From Candidatus Rhodoferax mariagerensis (GTDB taxonomy: Bacteria > Pseudomonadota > Gammaproteobacteria > Burkholderiales > Burkholderiaceae_C): a stretch of 64,000 bases of DNA. The stretch covers positions 56,756 through 120,755 of the forward strand of contig JADKAW010000018.1 of the NCBI GenBank assembly GCA_016719055.1, in the 5' to 3' direction. The first letter of the stretch is position 1; every line of letters starts with the position of its first letter. This document shows positions 26,721 to 35,685 of this stretch, piece after piece. The notes under the pieces were generated by a model. That model was not told the DNA's origin, made no database searches, and saw only the letters and a list, made by a program, of their open reading frames with translations. A program made the translations under genes and the position numbers.

Positions 26721-27464
26721 ATGGCCCACTACTGCTCACGGTTCGTTCTCTACGCGGTGCATCTGGCGGCGTGGATGGCGTGCGCTATTTATTTGCCATG
26801 GAGTCATGCTCAAGGCCTGACGCAGGGGCCAGAGGTCTCGACCGCTTACAACGAGTTGGCACAAGGATGGATCAATGAAGCCCTGTCCAAATCGGGTAGC
26901 CTGCCGCTGCGCATGGAAGTGGAGGTCGGGGCGCTTGACCATCGCCTCAAGCTTGCACACTGCGAACGGGTTGAGCCCTATATTCCACCAGGGGTGCAGT
27001 TGTGGGGCAAAACCCGAGTTGGGTTGCGCTGTGTAAAGGGTTCGAGCAAGTGGAATGTATTTCTGCCGATCACTGTCAAGGCATTTGGCCTAGCTTGGGT
27101 GATTAAGGGGCAAGTGGCACCGGGGGTAGCGTTGACCGAGTTCGACGCCATGATGATGGAGGTGGATTGGGCAGAAAGCAACAGCCCAGTAGTTGCCAAT
27201 CAGGCCGACTGGTTGGGATTTGCCGCCACACGGGTACTCTCGACCGGGCAAGTGTTGCGCCAGGACATGGTGAAGGCTGCGCAGGTTTTTCAGGCCGGAA
27301 CCCAGGTTCGGGTCGTGGCAATTGGCAACGGATTCGAGATTGCGACCAGCGCCCAAGCCGTTTCGCCCGGCATTTTGGGCCAGAGTACCAGGGTGCGGAT
27401 GGACAACGGTCGGGTGGTCAGCGGCCGGGTGGTAGACAACCGCACGGTCCGGTTGGAGCTCTGA
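26721..27464 (+). CDS. flgA: flagellar P-ring assembly chaperone
   Basis: A 247-residue periplasmic chaperone for FlgI. ATG 26721 gives a standard signal peptide that ends near WSHAQG; the upstream alternative at 26670 would bury it. The C-terminal SAF-like domain (ATRVLSTGQVLRQDMVKAAQVF, then QAVSPGILGQSTRVRMDNGRVVSGRVV) is diagnostic. It is divergent from flgB, as in most FlhDC-governed bacteria. Confidence 0.94.
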   Translation: MAHYCSRFVLYAVHLAAWMACAIYLPWSHAQGLTQGPEVSTAYNELAQGWINEALSKSGSLPLRMEVEVGALDHRLKLAHCERVEPYIPPGVQLWGKTRVGLRCVKGSSKWNVFLPITVKAFGLAWVIKGQVAPGVALTEFDAMMMEVDWAESNSPVVANQADWLGFAATRVLSTGQVLRQDMVKAAQVFQAGTQVRVVAIGNGFEIATSAQAVSPGILGQSTRVRMDNGRVVSGRVVDNRTVRLEL

Positions 27465-27491
27465 AGGTTGGAGCCGGCATGAAAATAAGGT

Positions 27492-27518
27492 TAAAGTCTG
27501 GGCTGTTTATGCCGAAAG
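27492..27518 (+). promoter_or_regulatory. sigma-28 (FliA) promoter of flgM
   Basis: TAAAGTCT (27492-27499), exactly 11 bases, then GCCGAAAG (27511-27518); 13 of 16 positions fit TAAAGTTT-N11-GCCGATAA. It lies in the 96-base gap between flgA and flgM, where a class-3 flgM promoter is expected. Confidence 0.75.
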
Positions 27519-27560
27519 TGATCCTACGAGGCTACATAAACCGTAGTTTTGGAGAACACC

Positions 27561-27884
27561 ATGAAAATCAGCCAAACACCAGACAACCCTGTTGCCACCA
27601 GCACCATCGCCGCGATGGCTGCCAAAAGCGGTCCTGTTGCCAGCACGCTTGGCAAACCCGTGGCTGCCAAAGGAGCGACGTCAGCCGGGGTGGCCGTCAC
27701 CGTGTCTCCGATGGTGCGTTCGCTCGAATCCTCGGGGGTGGACGAGGTGCCGGATGTCGACACTGGAAAGGTCAGCGCAGTACGTTCGGCCATTGCGCAA
27801 GGCACTTATGTTGTCAATCCAGAAGCGATTGCCGACAAACTATTGTCCAGCGCTCGGGAAACGCTTCAACGCAGTCGGGTCTGA
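27561..27884 (+). CDS. flgM: anti-sigma-28 factor
   Basis: A 107-residue protein. ATG 27561 (MKISQTPDNP) is preceded by GGAGA at a good distance and is preferred to 27549. The C-terminal half (DVDTGKVSAVRSAIAQGTYVV, then EAIADKLLSSARETLQR) is the FliA-binding helix set. FlgM holds FliA inactive until it is exported through the finished hook. Confidence 0.94.
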   Translation: MKISQTPDNPVATSTIAAMAAKSGPVASTLGKPVAAKGATSAGVAVTVSPMVRSLESSGVDEVPDVDTGKVSAVRSAIAQGTYVVNPEAIADKLLSSARETLQRSRV

Positions 27885-27927
27885 TCGCTGATGCGTGTGC
27901 TTTTCCTCTGATTTTTGAGGAAAAGCC

Positions 27928-28311
27928 ATGAAAACGATTCCACAAGTTGTAGTTTTGGATCAAATTGAAGCAGAAATTGAGCAGTTTGCAAGCGCACTGC
28001 GGTCACATCAAACAGAACACTTGACGTATGCAGCCACAACATTGCAGGCAACAGTTCGCGAGTTGTCAAGCGCACCGCTGCGCGAGTCTACTGGCACTGC
28101 TGAAAACATGGTTGTTCGAAATAGACTCAAAAAAATAGCAGCTTCGTTGCTTTCCCAGCGAGAAAGCCTGTTGCGGCACGCGGTGCTGACTGAGCGATCG
28201 CTGGCTGCACTGATGCCCGCCAGCCGCAAAGAGACCTATTCGCCTGCGTCCGGGTGCTTACGCTGGACGCACTTATGGGAGTGCAGGTCGTCAAAGTGGA
28301 GAATTCAATAG
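27928..28311 (+). CDS. flgN: flagellar export chaperone FlgN, probable 3' frameshift
   Basis: A 127-residue helical protein; FlgN escorts FlgK and FlgL to the export gate. The first 108 residues fit the family (LTERSLAALMPASRKETYSP). The last residues (CLRWTHLWECRSSKW) are Cys/Trp-rich and unlike FlgN. The +1 frame from 28253 to the TGA at 28322-28324 instead reads GAYAGRTYGSAGRQSGEF and ends NSLAA, which looks like the normal glycine-rich tail. One extra G in GGG at 28252-28254 would explain this. Confidence 0.8.
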   Translation: MKTIPQVVVLDQIEAEIEQFASALRSHQTEHLTYAATTLQATVRELSSAPLRESTGTAENMVVRNRLKKIAASLLSQRESLLRHAVLTERSLAALMPASRKETYSPASGCLRWTHLWECRSSKWRIQ

Positions 28312-28339
28312 CCTGGCTGCCTGAGCGGTACGCTAAGGC

Positions 28340-29056
28340 TCAGTGAGTCCGCATTTTTGCCCGAAGCCGGGCAATGGACTGGCTGTGCAGCTGGCAAACT
28401 CTTGATTCGGTGACATCAAGCACAGCCGCGATTTCTTTCAGATTCATGTCTTGTTCATAATACATGCTCATGATGTACTGCTCACGCTCGGGTAGATTTT
28501 TGATGGCCGCCACCAAGGCCGTGCGCAAGCGGTTGTCGCGCAAGACATTGAGTGGATCGGCATCGACATCGCCCATGTGACGGTCCAGAAAACTGTCCTC
28601 GTCGTCCTGGTTGCGGCTCATGTCTTCCAGATAAACCAGTTGTGTTCCTCTGACCTTGTTCAGCAGACTTTGGTATTCAACCAAGCTCATGCCCAGATCT
28701 GTGGCAATTTCGCTTTCCAGCGGACTGCGCCCCAAACGATGTTCCAGTCGCCGGAGTGCCTCTTCGATTTCTTTTTGACTCTTGCGTGTGCCGCGTGACA
28801 CCCAGTCATTTTCCCGCAGCTCGTCGAGCATGGCACCGCGGATGCGCTGGGTGGCGAAGGTTTCAAATTGAACTCCCTGGTTGGCCTCAAAACGCGACAG
28901 GGCTTCAGACAAGCCAATCAGGCCAACCTGGATCAGATCGTCGACCTGAACATTCGCCGGAAGTTTCGCCATCATGTGGTGAGCCAGCTTGCGCACCAGC
29001 GGTTGATATTGGCGAATCTGGGCGTTGCGGTCCAACTGGCCCTTGGCGGTGTACAT
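28340..29056 (-). CDS. fliA: flagellar sigma factor sigma-28
   Basis: A 238-residue sigma-70 family protein. Region 2 is HHMMAKLPANVQVDDLIQVGLIGL with FETFATQRIRGAMLDELRENDWVSR. Region 4 (ALPEREQYIMSMYYEQDMNLKEIAAVLDVTESRVCQL form) gives promoter -35 binding. It reads the late flagellar promoters, three of which appear in this window. Its start touches the flhG stop. Confidence 0.96.
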   Translation of the reverse strand: MYTAKGQLDRNAQIRQYQPLVRKLAHHMMAKLPANVQVDDLIQVGLIGLSEALSRFEANQGVQFETFATQRIRGAMLDELRENDWVSRGTRKSQKEIEEALRRLEHRLGRSPLESEIATDLGMSLVEYQSLLNKVRGTQLVYLEDMSRNQDDEDSFLDRHMGDVDADPLNVLRDNRLRTALVAAIKNLPEREQYIMSMYYEQDMNLKEIAAVLDVTESRVCQLHSQSIARLRAKMRTH

Positions 29057-29799
29057 CAGTGGATCCTCCCGGTGGGATGTCTCTCAAGAAGCACAGCGCT
29101 TTCAAGCAACTGCAGGGCCAGCCGGTTGAGGTCGTCCTGCGAACTTTCTGCCCGTGCCGATGCCGTGATTGTGACTGGTTTGACTGCGTATCCTAGAAAG
29201 GTCAAGGCACATTGTTGCAAATGAAGGGCGGGGTTAGTGTTCGACATTGTCACATCGGCTGGGCTAGGCAACGTAATGTTAGCAACAGTTGGTCGCATCT
29301 GGGCTTCCAGCAGCAACTGTTTTAAAGCCTGGTAGGCGGTCAATGAGGATGATTTGAGGGGCGAGACGATCAACAAAGGAGAAATCCTGCTGTGTTTAAG
29401 CACTTTGGTGATGGTCTGGGCGTTGGCGTAGACCAGAACCACAGCATAATTTTGAAACAGTTCACCCAGTGTGGCAAAGGAAAAGCTTTGGCCTGACAAA
29501 CGCTCAAACCCTTGCGCAGCCGGCAGTACCGACCAGGATACCGCGCGCTCGTCTTCCTCAAAACGTCCCAGCGGGTTGTCCATCCACTGCGCCAGGCCGG
29601 GGTTCTGCGCGGACTCCTGGGCATGTCCATCCAGTACCAGAACGGAAAACCCCAGGTCAACCCAGGCTGCACACAATCCCCAGAGCAGCGGTAACTCACC
29701 TCGCTGCTGGCCATGGCTGGTGACGCTCACCAACCTTGGCACCGCCGGCGGCGCCAGGCATTGCAAGCCAGCAGCCTGGTTGACGCAGGTGTCAAGCAT
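29056..29799 (-). CDS. flhG: FlhG/FleN-like MinD family protein with degenerate P-loop
   Basis: A 247-residue protein. I start it at ATG 29799, which overlaps the flhF stop by eight bases; a longer frame to 30183 is only the shadow of flhF. Position (flhF-flhG-fliA) and the Rossmann-like pattern (RLVSVTSHGQQ, FSVLVLDG, VVLVYANAQTITKVLKH) indicate FlhG. However, the MinD deviant Walker A SGKGGVGKT is replaced by SHGQQRGEL, and the DxD after the second strand is gone. It is therefore unlikely to bind or hydrolyse ATP normally, although the fold and FlhF-binding role may remain. Confidence 0.8.
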   Translation of the reverse strand: MLDTCVNQAAGLQCLAPPAVPRLVSVTSHGQQRGELPLLWGLCAAWVDLGFSVLVLDGHAQESAQNPGLAQWMDNPLGRFEEDERAVSWSVLPAAQGFERLSGQSFSFATLGELFQNYAVVLVYANAQTITKVLKHSRISPLLIVSPLKSSSLTAYQALKQLLLEAQMRPTVANITLPSPADVTMSNTNPALHLQQCALTFLGYAVKPVTITASARAESSQDDLNRLALQLLESAVLLERHPTGRIH

Positions 29800-31240
29800 T
29801 GAGCTGCCCTGCTGGCATTGGGGCGGATTCGGCAAAAAAGAAACCCAGGTCAGAGGATTTGGGATCAAACGCCGATTTGACGGGCGCACGCATGGACATG
29901 GCCACCAGTCTTGCAGCGTCGGCACGCTCCCAGTCTTCGGGCACTTTTTGCCCCATGGTGACGCCGCGCAGCTGGAGTTGGTTACGAATGACTGCATCCA
30001 GAGCGGGGCCAACTTTTGCCGCCTCGTCAATTTTGGACAGAATAGCTTGCTGCACACCACCGGTTTTGAAAGACGTGATGACATCGTCAAGCGTATCGCC
30101 GTGGCCACCAGCATTGAGTACCAGCAAACGGGTGACGCCGGGAACCTCCAGCACGTCGAGCATGTCACGTTTGCGTGGGTCATTGGGGGCGATGCCAGTG
30201 GTGTCTATAAGCACCATTTTTTTATTGGCCAGCAAACCCAACAGGTCTTGCAGTGCCGCGCGGTCATGAGCCAGATGAGCCACCACACCCAGCATGCGAC
30301 CGTAAGCGCGCAATTGGTCATGGGCACCGACCCGGTAGGTATCCAAGGTAATGAGGCCCACGCTGTTGGCACCATGCGTGCGTGCACACAGTCCCGCCAG
30401 TTTGGCGGCTGTGGTGGTTTTTCCAACGCCCGTGGCACCCATCAGTGCAAATGTTCCGCCCTCTTCATGAATCGCTTGGGCCGATGCATCAGTACGCAGG
30501 TTGCGGGTCAGAATGTCCGTCACCCAGCGCATGGCTTCTGCTGCCACTGCGTCTTCGGGCATGCGCTCAATGATGGTTCTGGAAAGCGCTGGCGAATAGC
30601 CCGAGCGGATCAGTTTGAGCATCAGGTTGGACTGGATCGGATTCTGACGCGTCTGCCCGAGCCAGGTCAGCGTGTTAAAACGCTCTTCGATCAGGGCTTT
30701 CATGGCGTGCAGTTCGTCCACGATACCTTGCGATGCGACCGGTTGCTTGACTGGTGTGGCGCGAGGCACGTTGCGTGTCTGCGCCGGCGTATTGACCGAC
30801 GGTGTGTATTGAATCGGTGCCAGGGGCACCGTGGGCGCGGGGCGGGCGCTGGGTGACTCCATGCGGGCCGATACCATGCGCTCAGAGGCGCTGGACGGCG
30901 CTGGCCCGGAAAGGGCTTCGCTGCGACGTTTGAGCATCCGTTCGCGTACATAGTCCTGAAATGAGAGCGTGCTCATGGTCAACTGTGTGGCATCGTCAAC
31001 CACCTGACTGTCAGGATTGGCAGTAAGGCGGGTCATGGCAGGTGCGGGTTGTGGGCGCTTGCCCTGGCGTGCCAATTCGTTGCGATCCAGCGTTGCCAGC
31101 GTGTCCTCACCGGTGGCAACCACTTCGACGCCAGATGCTGTGGGGCGATTGGACAGGATCAAGGTGCCGTCACCAAATGCAAGACGTGCCTTTGACAGTG
31201 CTTCGCGGGCCGTTGGGGCAATAAAGCGTTGAATATTCAT
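29792..31240 (-). CDS. flhF: flagellar biosynthesis GTPase FlhF
   Basis: A 482-residue SRP-type GTPase. The N-terminal basic and B domains (about 1-220) precede the NG domain, whose G1 loop GATGVGKTTTAAKLA lies near residue 260. TLDTYRVGAHDQLRAYG and VLIDTTGIAPNDPRKRD follow. FlhF sets the site of polar flagella in many bacteria. It overlaps flhA by four bases. Confidence 0.94.
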   Translation of the reverse strand: MNIQRFIAPTAREALSKARLAFGDGTLILSNRPTASGVEVVATGEDTLATLDRNELARQGKRPQPAPAMTRLTANPDSQVVDDATQLTMSTLSFQDYVRERMLKRRSEALSGPAPSSASERMVSARMESPSARPAPTVPLAPIQYTPSVNTPAQTRNVPRATPVKQPVASQGIVDELHAMKALIEERFNTLTWLGQTRQNPIQSNLMLKLIRSGYSPALSRTIIERMPEDAVAAEAMRWVTDILTRNLRTDASAQAIHEEGGTFALMGATGVGKTTTAAKLAGLCARTHGANSVGLITLDTYRVGAHDQLRAYGRMLGVVAHLAHDRAALQDLLGLLANKKMVLIDTTGIAPNDPRKRDMLDVLEVPGVTRLLVLNAGGHGDTLDDVITSFKTGGVQQAILSKIDEAAKVGPALDAVIRNQLQLRGVTMGQKVPEDWERADAARLVAMSMRAPVKSAFDPKSSDLGFFFAESAPMPAGQLNA

Positions 31241-33318
31241 GATGCAGCACCTTTCAGAATGGGACCGATGCGAATGGTGTGGGATTCGGGAATTTCACTG
31301 TGAGCCAGAACCTGTAGCCTTGGGGCGACACGCCGCACCAGGCGGGACATGGCGCTTCGAATGGCGTCTGGCACCAACAGGCAGGCAGGAATGCCAATTT
31401 CTTCCTGTTTGAGTGCCACCTCAGCGGCCTTTTGTGTGAGTATTTCGGCCACACCGGGGTCAAGCGCCTGGCCTTGGCCAGAGGGGTTGCCCAGGGCCTG
31501 GACCAGCAGGCGCTCGAGTGATGGGTCAATGGCGATCACATTGAGTTCCTGGGTGGGTCCGTAGATTTGTTGCACGATCGCGGGCGACAGCGCAATGCGC
31601 ACCCGACGCGCCAACTCGGCCGGGTCGGTCGTACTCCCGGCATGTTCTGCCAGGGATTCAATGATGGTGCGGATATCCCGAATGTGAACCGATTCTTCCA
31701 GCAACAGCTGCAGAACTTTTTGAAATGCGGCAATGGAAACCATTTTTGGAACTACTTCTTCGATCAGTTTCGGTGCCTGCTTGCTCACGTGCTCAACCAG
31801 TTGCTGTGTCTCCGTGCGGCTCAGCAATCTGGCGGCTTGCACTTGCATCAAGTGTGACAAATGCGTGGCCATGACAGTCTCGGAATCAACCACAGTAAAA
31901 CCAGCCATTTGCGCGGCTTCTTTCTGGCTGGCGTCGATCCAGTGCGCCGGCAGCCCGAAAGCTGGGTCTGTGGTGGGCGTGCCAATCAGCGGTGTACTGA
32001 TGCCGCCGGGGTTGATGGCCAGAAACATGCCCGGGAAGGCTTCGCCTTCGCCCACAATCACGCCGCGCAATGTGATGCGGTAGCCGCTGGGCTTGAGTTC
32101 CAGGTTGTCACGCACATGCACCGGCGGGGGCAAAAAACCCACCTCTTGCGCAAATTTGCGACGCACGCCCTTGATCCGCGTGAGCAGGTCACCCTGGCGG
32201 TTTTTGTCTACCAGCGTGATCAGCCGGTAACCCAACTCCAGCCCCAGTTGATCCACTGGTTGCAGATCATCCCAGCTGGCTTCAGTGTCTGAGGACGGTG
32301 CTGCCGTAATGACCGGTGCTTCAGCGGGCAGGGGCTGATGTGCCAATACCCAGGCACCATAGCCCAGCAACATGGCAACACCCAAAAATACGGTGTGCGG
32401 CATGCCCGGAATGACGCCCAAAATACCCATGATGGTGGCGGTGATGCCCAGCACCTTGGGTGATATGAACATTTGTGTGACGATCTGACCGCTCAGATCA
32501 CGGTCTTTGCCCACGCGTGACACCACCATGGCTGCAGCGACAGAAATCAGCAGGCCGGGTATTTGCGCCACCAACGCGTCACCGACCGCCAGCAAGATGT
32601 AGGTGTCTGCGGCCTGTGATGCGGTCAGACCGTGCTGTAACACACCCACGGCGAAGCCACCAAAGATATTGATCAGCAAAATCAAAATACCGGCCACGGC
32701 GTCGCCACGCACAAACTTTGAAGCACCGTCCATCGAGCCAAAAAAGTCGGCTTCTTCAGACACCTCGGCGCGGCGGCGCTTGGCTTCTTTCTCATCAATC
32801 AGCCCGGCGTTCAGGTCGGCATCCACGGCCATCTGCTTGCCCGGCATCGCGTCCAGGGCAAAGCGCGCCGACACTTCGGCAATCCGCTCGGCACCCTTGG
32901 TCACCACGACAAAGTTGATCACCACCAGAATCGAAAAAACAATCAGACCGACCGCAAAGTTGCCACCAATCAAAAAATGCCCAAAGGCCTCGATCACGGC
33001 ACCTGCGGCACCTGGGCCGGTATGGCCCTCAAGCAACACCACGCGGGTTGAGGCCACATTGAGCGACAGGCGCATCAGGGTGGTCAGCAGCAATACCGCC
33101 GGAAACGCCGCAAAGTCGAGTGGCTTGAGCATGTAAGCCGCAACCATCATCACCATCAGCGCCACCGAGATGTTGAAGGTAAAGAAGGTGTCGAGCATCC
33201 ATGGCGGCAGCGGCAACACCATCATGGACAAAATGGCCACCACCAGCATGGGAGCGGCGGCACCTTGCATCAGTGCTGTGTTGTCGCCGAACCACTGTTT
33301 GAAAGAGTTCAGGTTCAT
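31237..33318 (-). CDS. flhA: flagellar export gate protein FlhA
   Basis: A 693-residue protein with about eight N-terminal transmembrane helices followed by a cytoplasmic domain (from about 350) that receives substrate-chaperone complexes. The FHIPEP region is seen as AERIAEVSARFALDAMPGKQMAVDADLNAG, and the C-terminal SRLVRRVAPRLQVLAHSEIP is typical. It overlaps flhB and flhF by four bases on each side. Confidence 0.97.
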   Translation of the reverse strand: MNLNSFKQWFGDNTALMQGAAAPMLVVAILSMMVLPLPPWMLDTFFTFNISVALMVMMVAAYMLKPLDFAAFPAVLLLTTLMRLSLNVASTRVVLLEGHTGPGAAGAVIEAFGHFLIGGNFAVGLIVFSILVVINFVVVTKGAERIAEVSARFALDAMPGKQMAVDADLNAGLIDEKEAKRRRAEVSEEADFFGSMDGASKFVRGDAVAGILILLINIFGGFAVGVLQHGLTASQAADTYILLAVGDALVAQIPGLLISVAAAMVVSRVGKDRDLSGQIVTQMFISPKVLGITATIMGILGVIPGMPHTVFLGVAMLLGYGAWVLAHQPLPAEAPVITAAPSSDTEASWDDLQPVDQLGLELGYRLITLVDKNRQGDLLTRIKGVRRKFAQEVGFLPPPVHVRDNLELKPSGYRITLRGVIVGEGEAFPGMFLAINPGGISTPLIGTPTTDPAFGLPAHWIDASQKEAAQMAGFTVVDSETVMATHLSHLMQVQAARLLSRTETQQLVEHVSKQAPKLIEEVVPKMVSIAAFQKVLQLLLEESVHIRDIRTIIESLAEHAGSTTDPAELARRVRIALSPAIVQQIYGPTQELNVIAIDPSLERLLVQALGNPSGQGQALDPGVAEILTQKAAEVALKQEEIGIPACLLVPDAIRSAMSRLVRRVAPRLQVLAHSEIPESHTIRIGPILKGAAS

Positions 33319-34472
33319 GGATTTTCTGCGGTGGCAACTACTTTGGACAGGGGATCGAGCTCAGGTGGAACAAACGGAATGGGTACCTCGCCAGGCATGG
33401 GTCCGTCGCCCCGCATGGCGGCCTTGAGCCGGTAGATGTAGGCCAGCACCTGTGCCACGGCGGTATACAGGCTGGTGGGAATGTCCTGATCAATGTCAGC
33501 ATTGGCGTAAAGGGCGCGCGCCAGCATAGGCGACTGCAGCACGGGGATGGCGTGTTCCTGGGCGATGTCACGAATTTTGAAGGCCAGCAAATCTGCGCCC
33601 TTGGAGACCACGCGCGGCGCGTGCATGGTTTTGTCATCGTACTGGATGGCAACTGCGTAATGGGTCGGGTTCATCAGCACAAAATCGGCCTTGGGAACGG
33701 CCTTGACGCTATTGCCTTGGGCTAGGTCGCGCTGGCGCTGACGGATGTGTCCTTTCATTTGGGGGTTGCCGTCTGATTCCTTACTTTCCTGCTTCATCTC
33801 CTCGTGCGACATTTTCAGGCGTGACTTGTGCAAAAAGGTCTGCAACGGCACATCCACCATGGCCACGATCAGCAGCACTAGCAGCATCAGCCCCACGCCT
33901 TGGGTAAGCCATTTTGAGAGGTAAATGATGGAACTGGTTGAAGGCTGCAGCACCAGCGATCGCAGGCTCTCTAAGCTGGATGACAGGTAACTAAAGCCCA
34001 CCACGATCAGCATGCCGGCAATAAACGACATCTTCAGCACTTCGGTGAACTTGTCCTTGGTAAACATGTTGCCAAAACCATTAAAAGGGCTGATGCGGCT
34101 GAAGTCCGGCATGATGGGCTTGAGGCTGTTGACCCACCCACCCACGGCCACGGCGCTGCCCACCGCAATCGCGCTCACAATGGCTGCAAATATCGCGCAA
34201 GCTGCCAGCCCCACAGCCGTCATGCTGGCCAATCGGGTCATCATCGTCAGCGGGTCTTGGACGGTTTGGGCGTCAAACAGCAATTGCACGCCCATTTGGC
34301 GCTTGAGGTGGTCAAACATCAGGGGTGCCAGCCAGATCAGGCACACTGCGCCGCTCCCCAAAACCGCCAGATGCGACAAGTCGCGCGAACGAGCCACCTG
34401 CCCGTCGTCCCGCGCCTTTTGCAGTTTGCGCTCAGAGGCAGGTAGATTGCGGTCTTGGCTACTGGGTTCCAT
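33315..34472 (-). CDS. flhB: flagellar export switch protein FlhB
   Basis: A 385-residue membrane protein with four transmembrane helices and a cytoplasmic C-domain. The self-cleaving NPTH motif is present (FVLMNPTHYAVAIQYD). Cleavage there switches export from rod/hook to filament substrates. It heads the flhB-flhA-flhF-flhG-fliA operon, whose genes overlap throughout. Confidence 0.97.
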   Translation of the reverse strand: MEPSSQDRNLPASERKLQKARDDGQVARSRDLSHLAVLGSGAVCLIWLAPLMFDHLKRQMGVQLLFDAQTVQDPLTMMTRLASMTAVGLAACAIFAAIVSAIAVGSAVAVGGWVNSLKPIMPDFSRISPFNGFGNMFTKDKFTEVLKMSFIAGMLIVVGFSYLSSSLESLRSLVLQPSTSSIIYLSKWLTQGVGLMLLVLLIVAMVDVPLQTFLHKSRLKMSHEEMKQESKESDGNPQMKGHIRQRQRDLAQGNSVKAVPKADFVLMNPTHYAVAIQYDDKTMHAPRVVSKGADLLAFKIRDIAQEHAIPVLQSPMLARALYANADIDQDIPTSLYTAVAQVLAYIYRLKAAMRGDGPMPGEVPIPFVPPELDPLSKVVATAENP

Positions 34473-34536
34473 GGTAGGGAGATATCTTGGTTCTCCCCAT
34501 TGTCTTTAGACGCTTCTGGAACTAAAGCACAATTAG

Positions 34537-34553
34537 CGGGGCAATTCCCCGCC
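34537..34553. terminator. possible terminator between cheZ and flhB
   Basis: An inverted repeat GCGGGG-caatt-CCCCGC lies in the 95-base gap between cheZ and flhB. On the plus strand it is followed by CTGTTTT; on the minus strand (the direction of the genes) the tail is TAATTGTG, so termination there would be weak. Confidence 0.4.
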
Positions 34554-34567
34554 TGTTTTAAATTGCC

Positions 34568-35239
34568 TCAAAAACCCAGACTGGCCAGCAAGTCATCGAC
34601 TTCAGACTGGCCTTTCACCACGTCCGGATTGCCTTCCGGGTTGACCACCGGCCCCTCCAGAATGGGCTCGTGCGTGATGGGCTCGGTCAGCGACAGTGGC
34701 GCAGGTGCCACCGGGCTGGCGACACTTTCGTGGGGAGCTGTCATTATCAGCAATTGCACCAATTCTGACTCCACATTGGCCACCAGACTGACCACCTTGG
34801 CCACCACCTGGCCGGTCAGGTCATGGAAGTCCTGCGCCATCATGATGTTGGTGAGGTTGTTGTCAATCTTTTGGGTGGCCTGCTCCACGTCGGTGATGAA
34901 GTTCATCACATGTCCTTTGGCCACTGCCGCCACCGGGTCTTTAACAATCAGGGCGCCAATACGGCGTGTTTCTGCTGCAATGTGGTCGTGGTGTGATTTG
35001 GCCTGATCGACATTGTTGAGAACCTTTTCGGCAGCTTCCCCGGTCAGGCGCGCAATATATGACAAGCGGCTCTTGGCGTCCGGAATCTCGCCTGCCCACA
35101 CTTTCATCTTGTCAGTCAGTCCCAACCCATATAACGAGTCGTGCAATTGGCGCGTCAGGATGCCAATGCGCTGATGAAGACCTTGCGACAACAGGTCGAC
35201 CGCCGGTGCGCTTGGTTCTGTACTGGCCGGATGACTCAT
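34568..35239 (-). CDS. cheZ: CheY-P phosphatase CheZ
   Basis: A 223-residue helical protein. The catalytic Asp140 and Gln144 lie in AQDFHDLTGQ, equivalent to D143/Q147 of E. coli. The C-terminal DDLLASLGF is the peptide that docks on CheY. It overlaps cheY by four bases, so signal and phosphatase are made together. No cheA, cheW or receptor genes are in the window. Confidence 0.95.
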   Translation of the reverse strand: MSHPASTEPSAPAVDLLSQGLHQRIGILTRQLHDSLYGLGLTDKMKVWAGEIPDAKSRLSYIARLTGEAAEKVLNNVDQAKSHHDHIAAETRRIGALIVKDPVAAVAKGHVMNFITDVEQATQKIDNNLTNIMMAQDFHDLTGQVVAKVVSLVANVESELVQLLIMTAPHESVASPVAPAPLSLTEPITHEPILEGPVVNPEGNPDVVKGQSEVDDLLASLGF

Positions 35240-35625
35240 TTGAGCCCCAGCTTGGTAAGTATCAGCTTGACTTTGTCCTCAAGCGTTGCTTTGGTAAAGG
35301 GCTTGACGATGTACCCGGCAGCTCCCTGCTGTGCCGCCATCACGATGTCTTCCTTGCGCGCCTCGGCCGTCACCATGAGCACGGGAATGTGCTTGAGTTT
35401 TTCGTCCTTCTTGATTTCCTGAAGCAACTGAAAACCGTTCATATTTGGCATGTTGATGTCGCTGACGACAAAGTCGAAACTGCTGTTGCGCAGTTTGTGC
35501 AAGGCCACCACACCGTCTTCTGCTTCATCAGCTTCGGTAAAGCCACTTTCCTTGAGCAGATTGCGCACAATGCGGCGCATGGTGGAAAAGTCGTCAACCA
35601 CCAAAAACCTGAGGTCATTCGCCAT
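35236..35625 (-). CDS. cheY: chemotaxis response regulator CheY
   Basis: A 129-residue single receiver domain. Asp11, Asp12 and the phosphoacceptor Asp56 (VVSDINMPNMNG) are in place, as are Thr86 (MVTAEA) and Lys108 (IVKPFT). Phosphorylated CheY binds the motor switch and changes its rotation. Confidence 0.95.
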   Translation of the reverse strand: MANDLRFLVVDDFSTMRRIVRNLLKESGFTEADEAEDGVVALHKLRNSSFDFVVSDINMPNMNGFQLLQEIKKDEKLKHIPVLMVTAEARKEDIVMAAQQGAAGYIVKPFTKATLEDKVKLILTKLGLK

Positions 35626-35685
35626 GGGGCAACCTTTCGACGGCGCTGATTAAATCTTGCATAAGTTGACTCTTAAACATTCATC

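Noticed and set aside
29800..30183. Longer start for FlhG
   Set aside because: The extra residues are an out-of-frame translation of flhF; ATG 29799 overlaps the flhF stop in the usual operon manner.
29471..30856. A 461-residue plus-strand frame across flhG and flhF
   Set aside because: Antisense to two well-supported flagellar genes, without domains.
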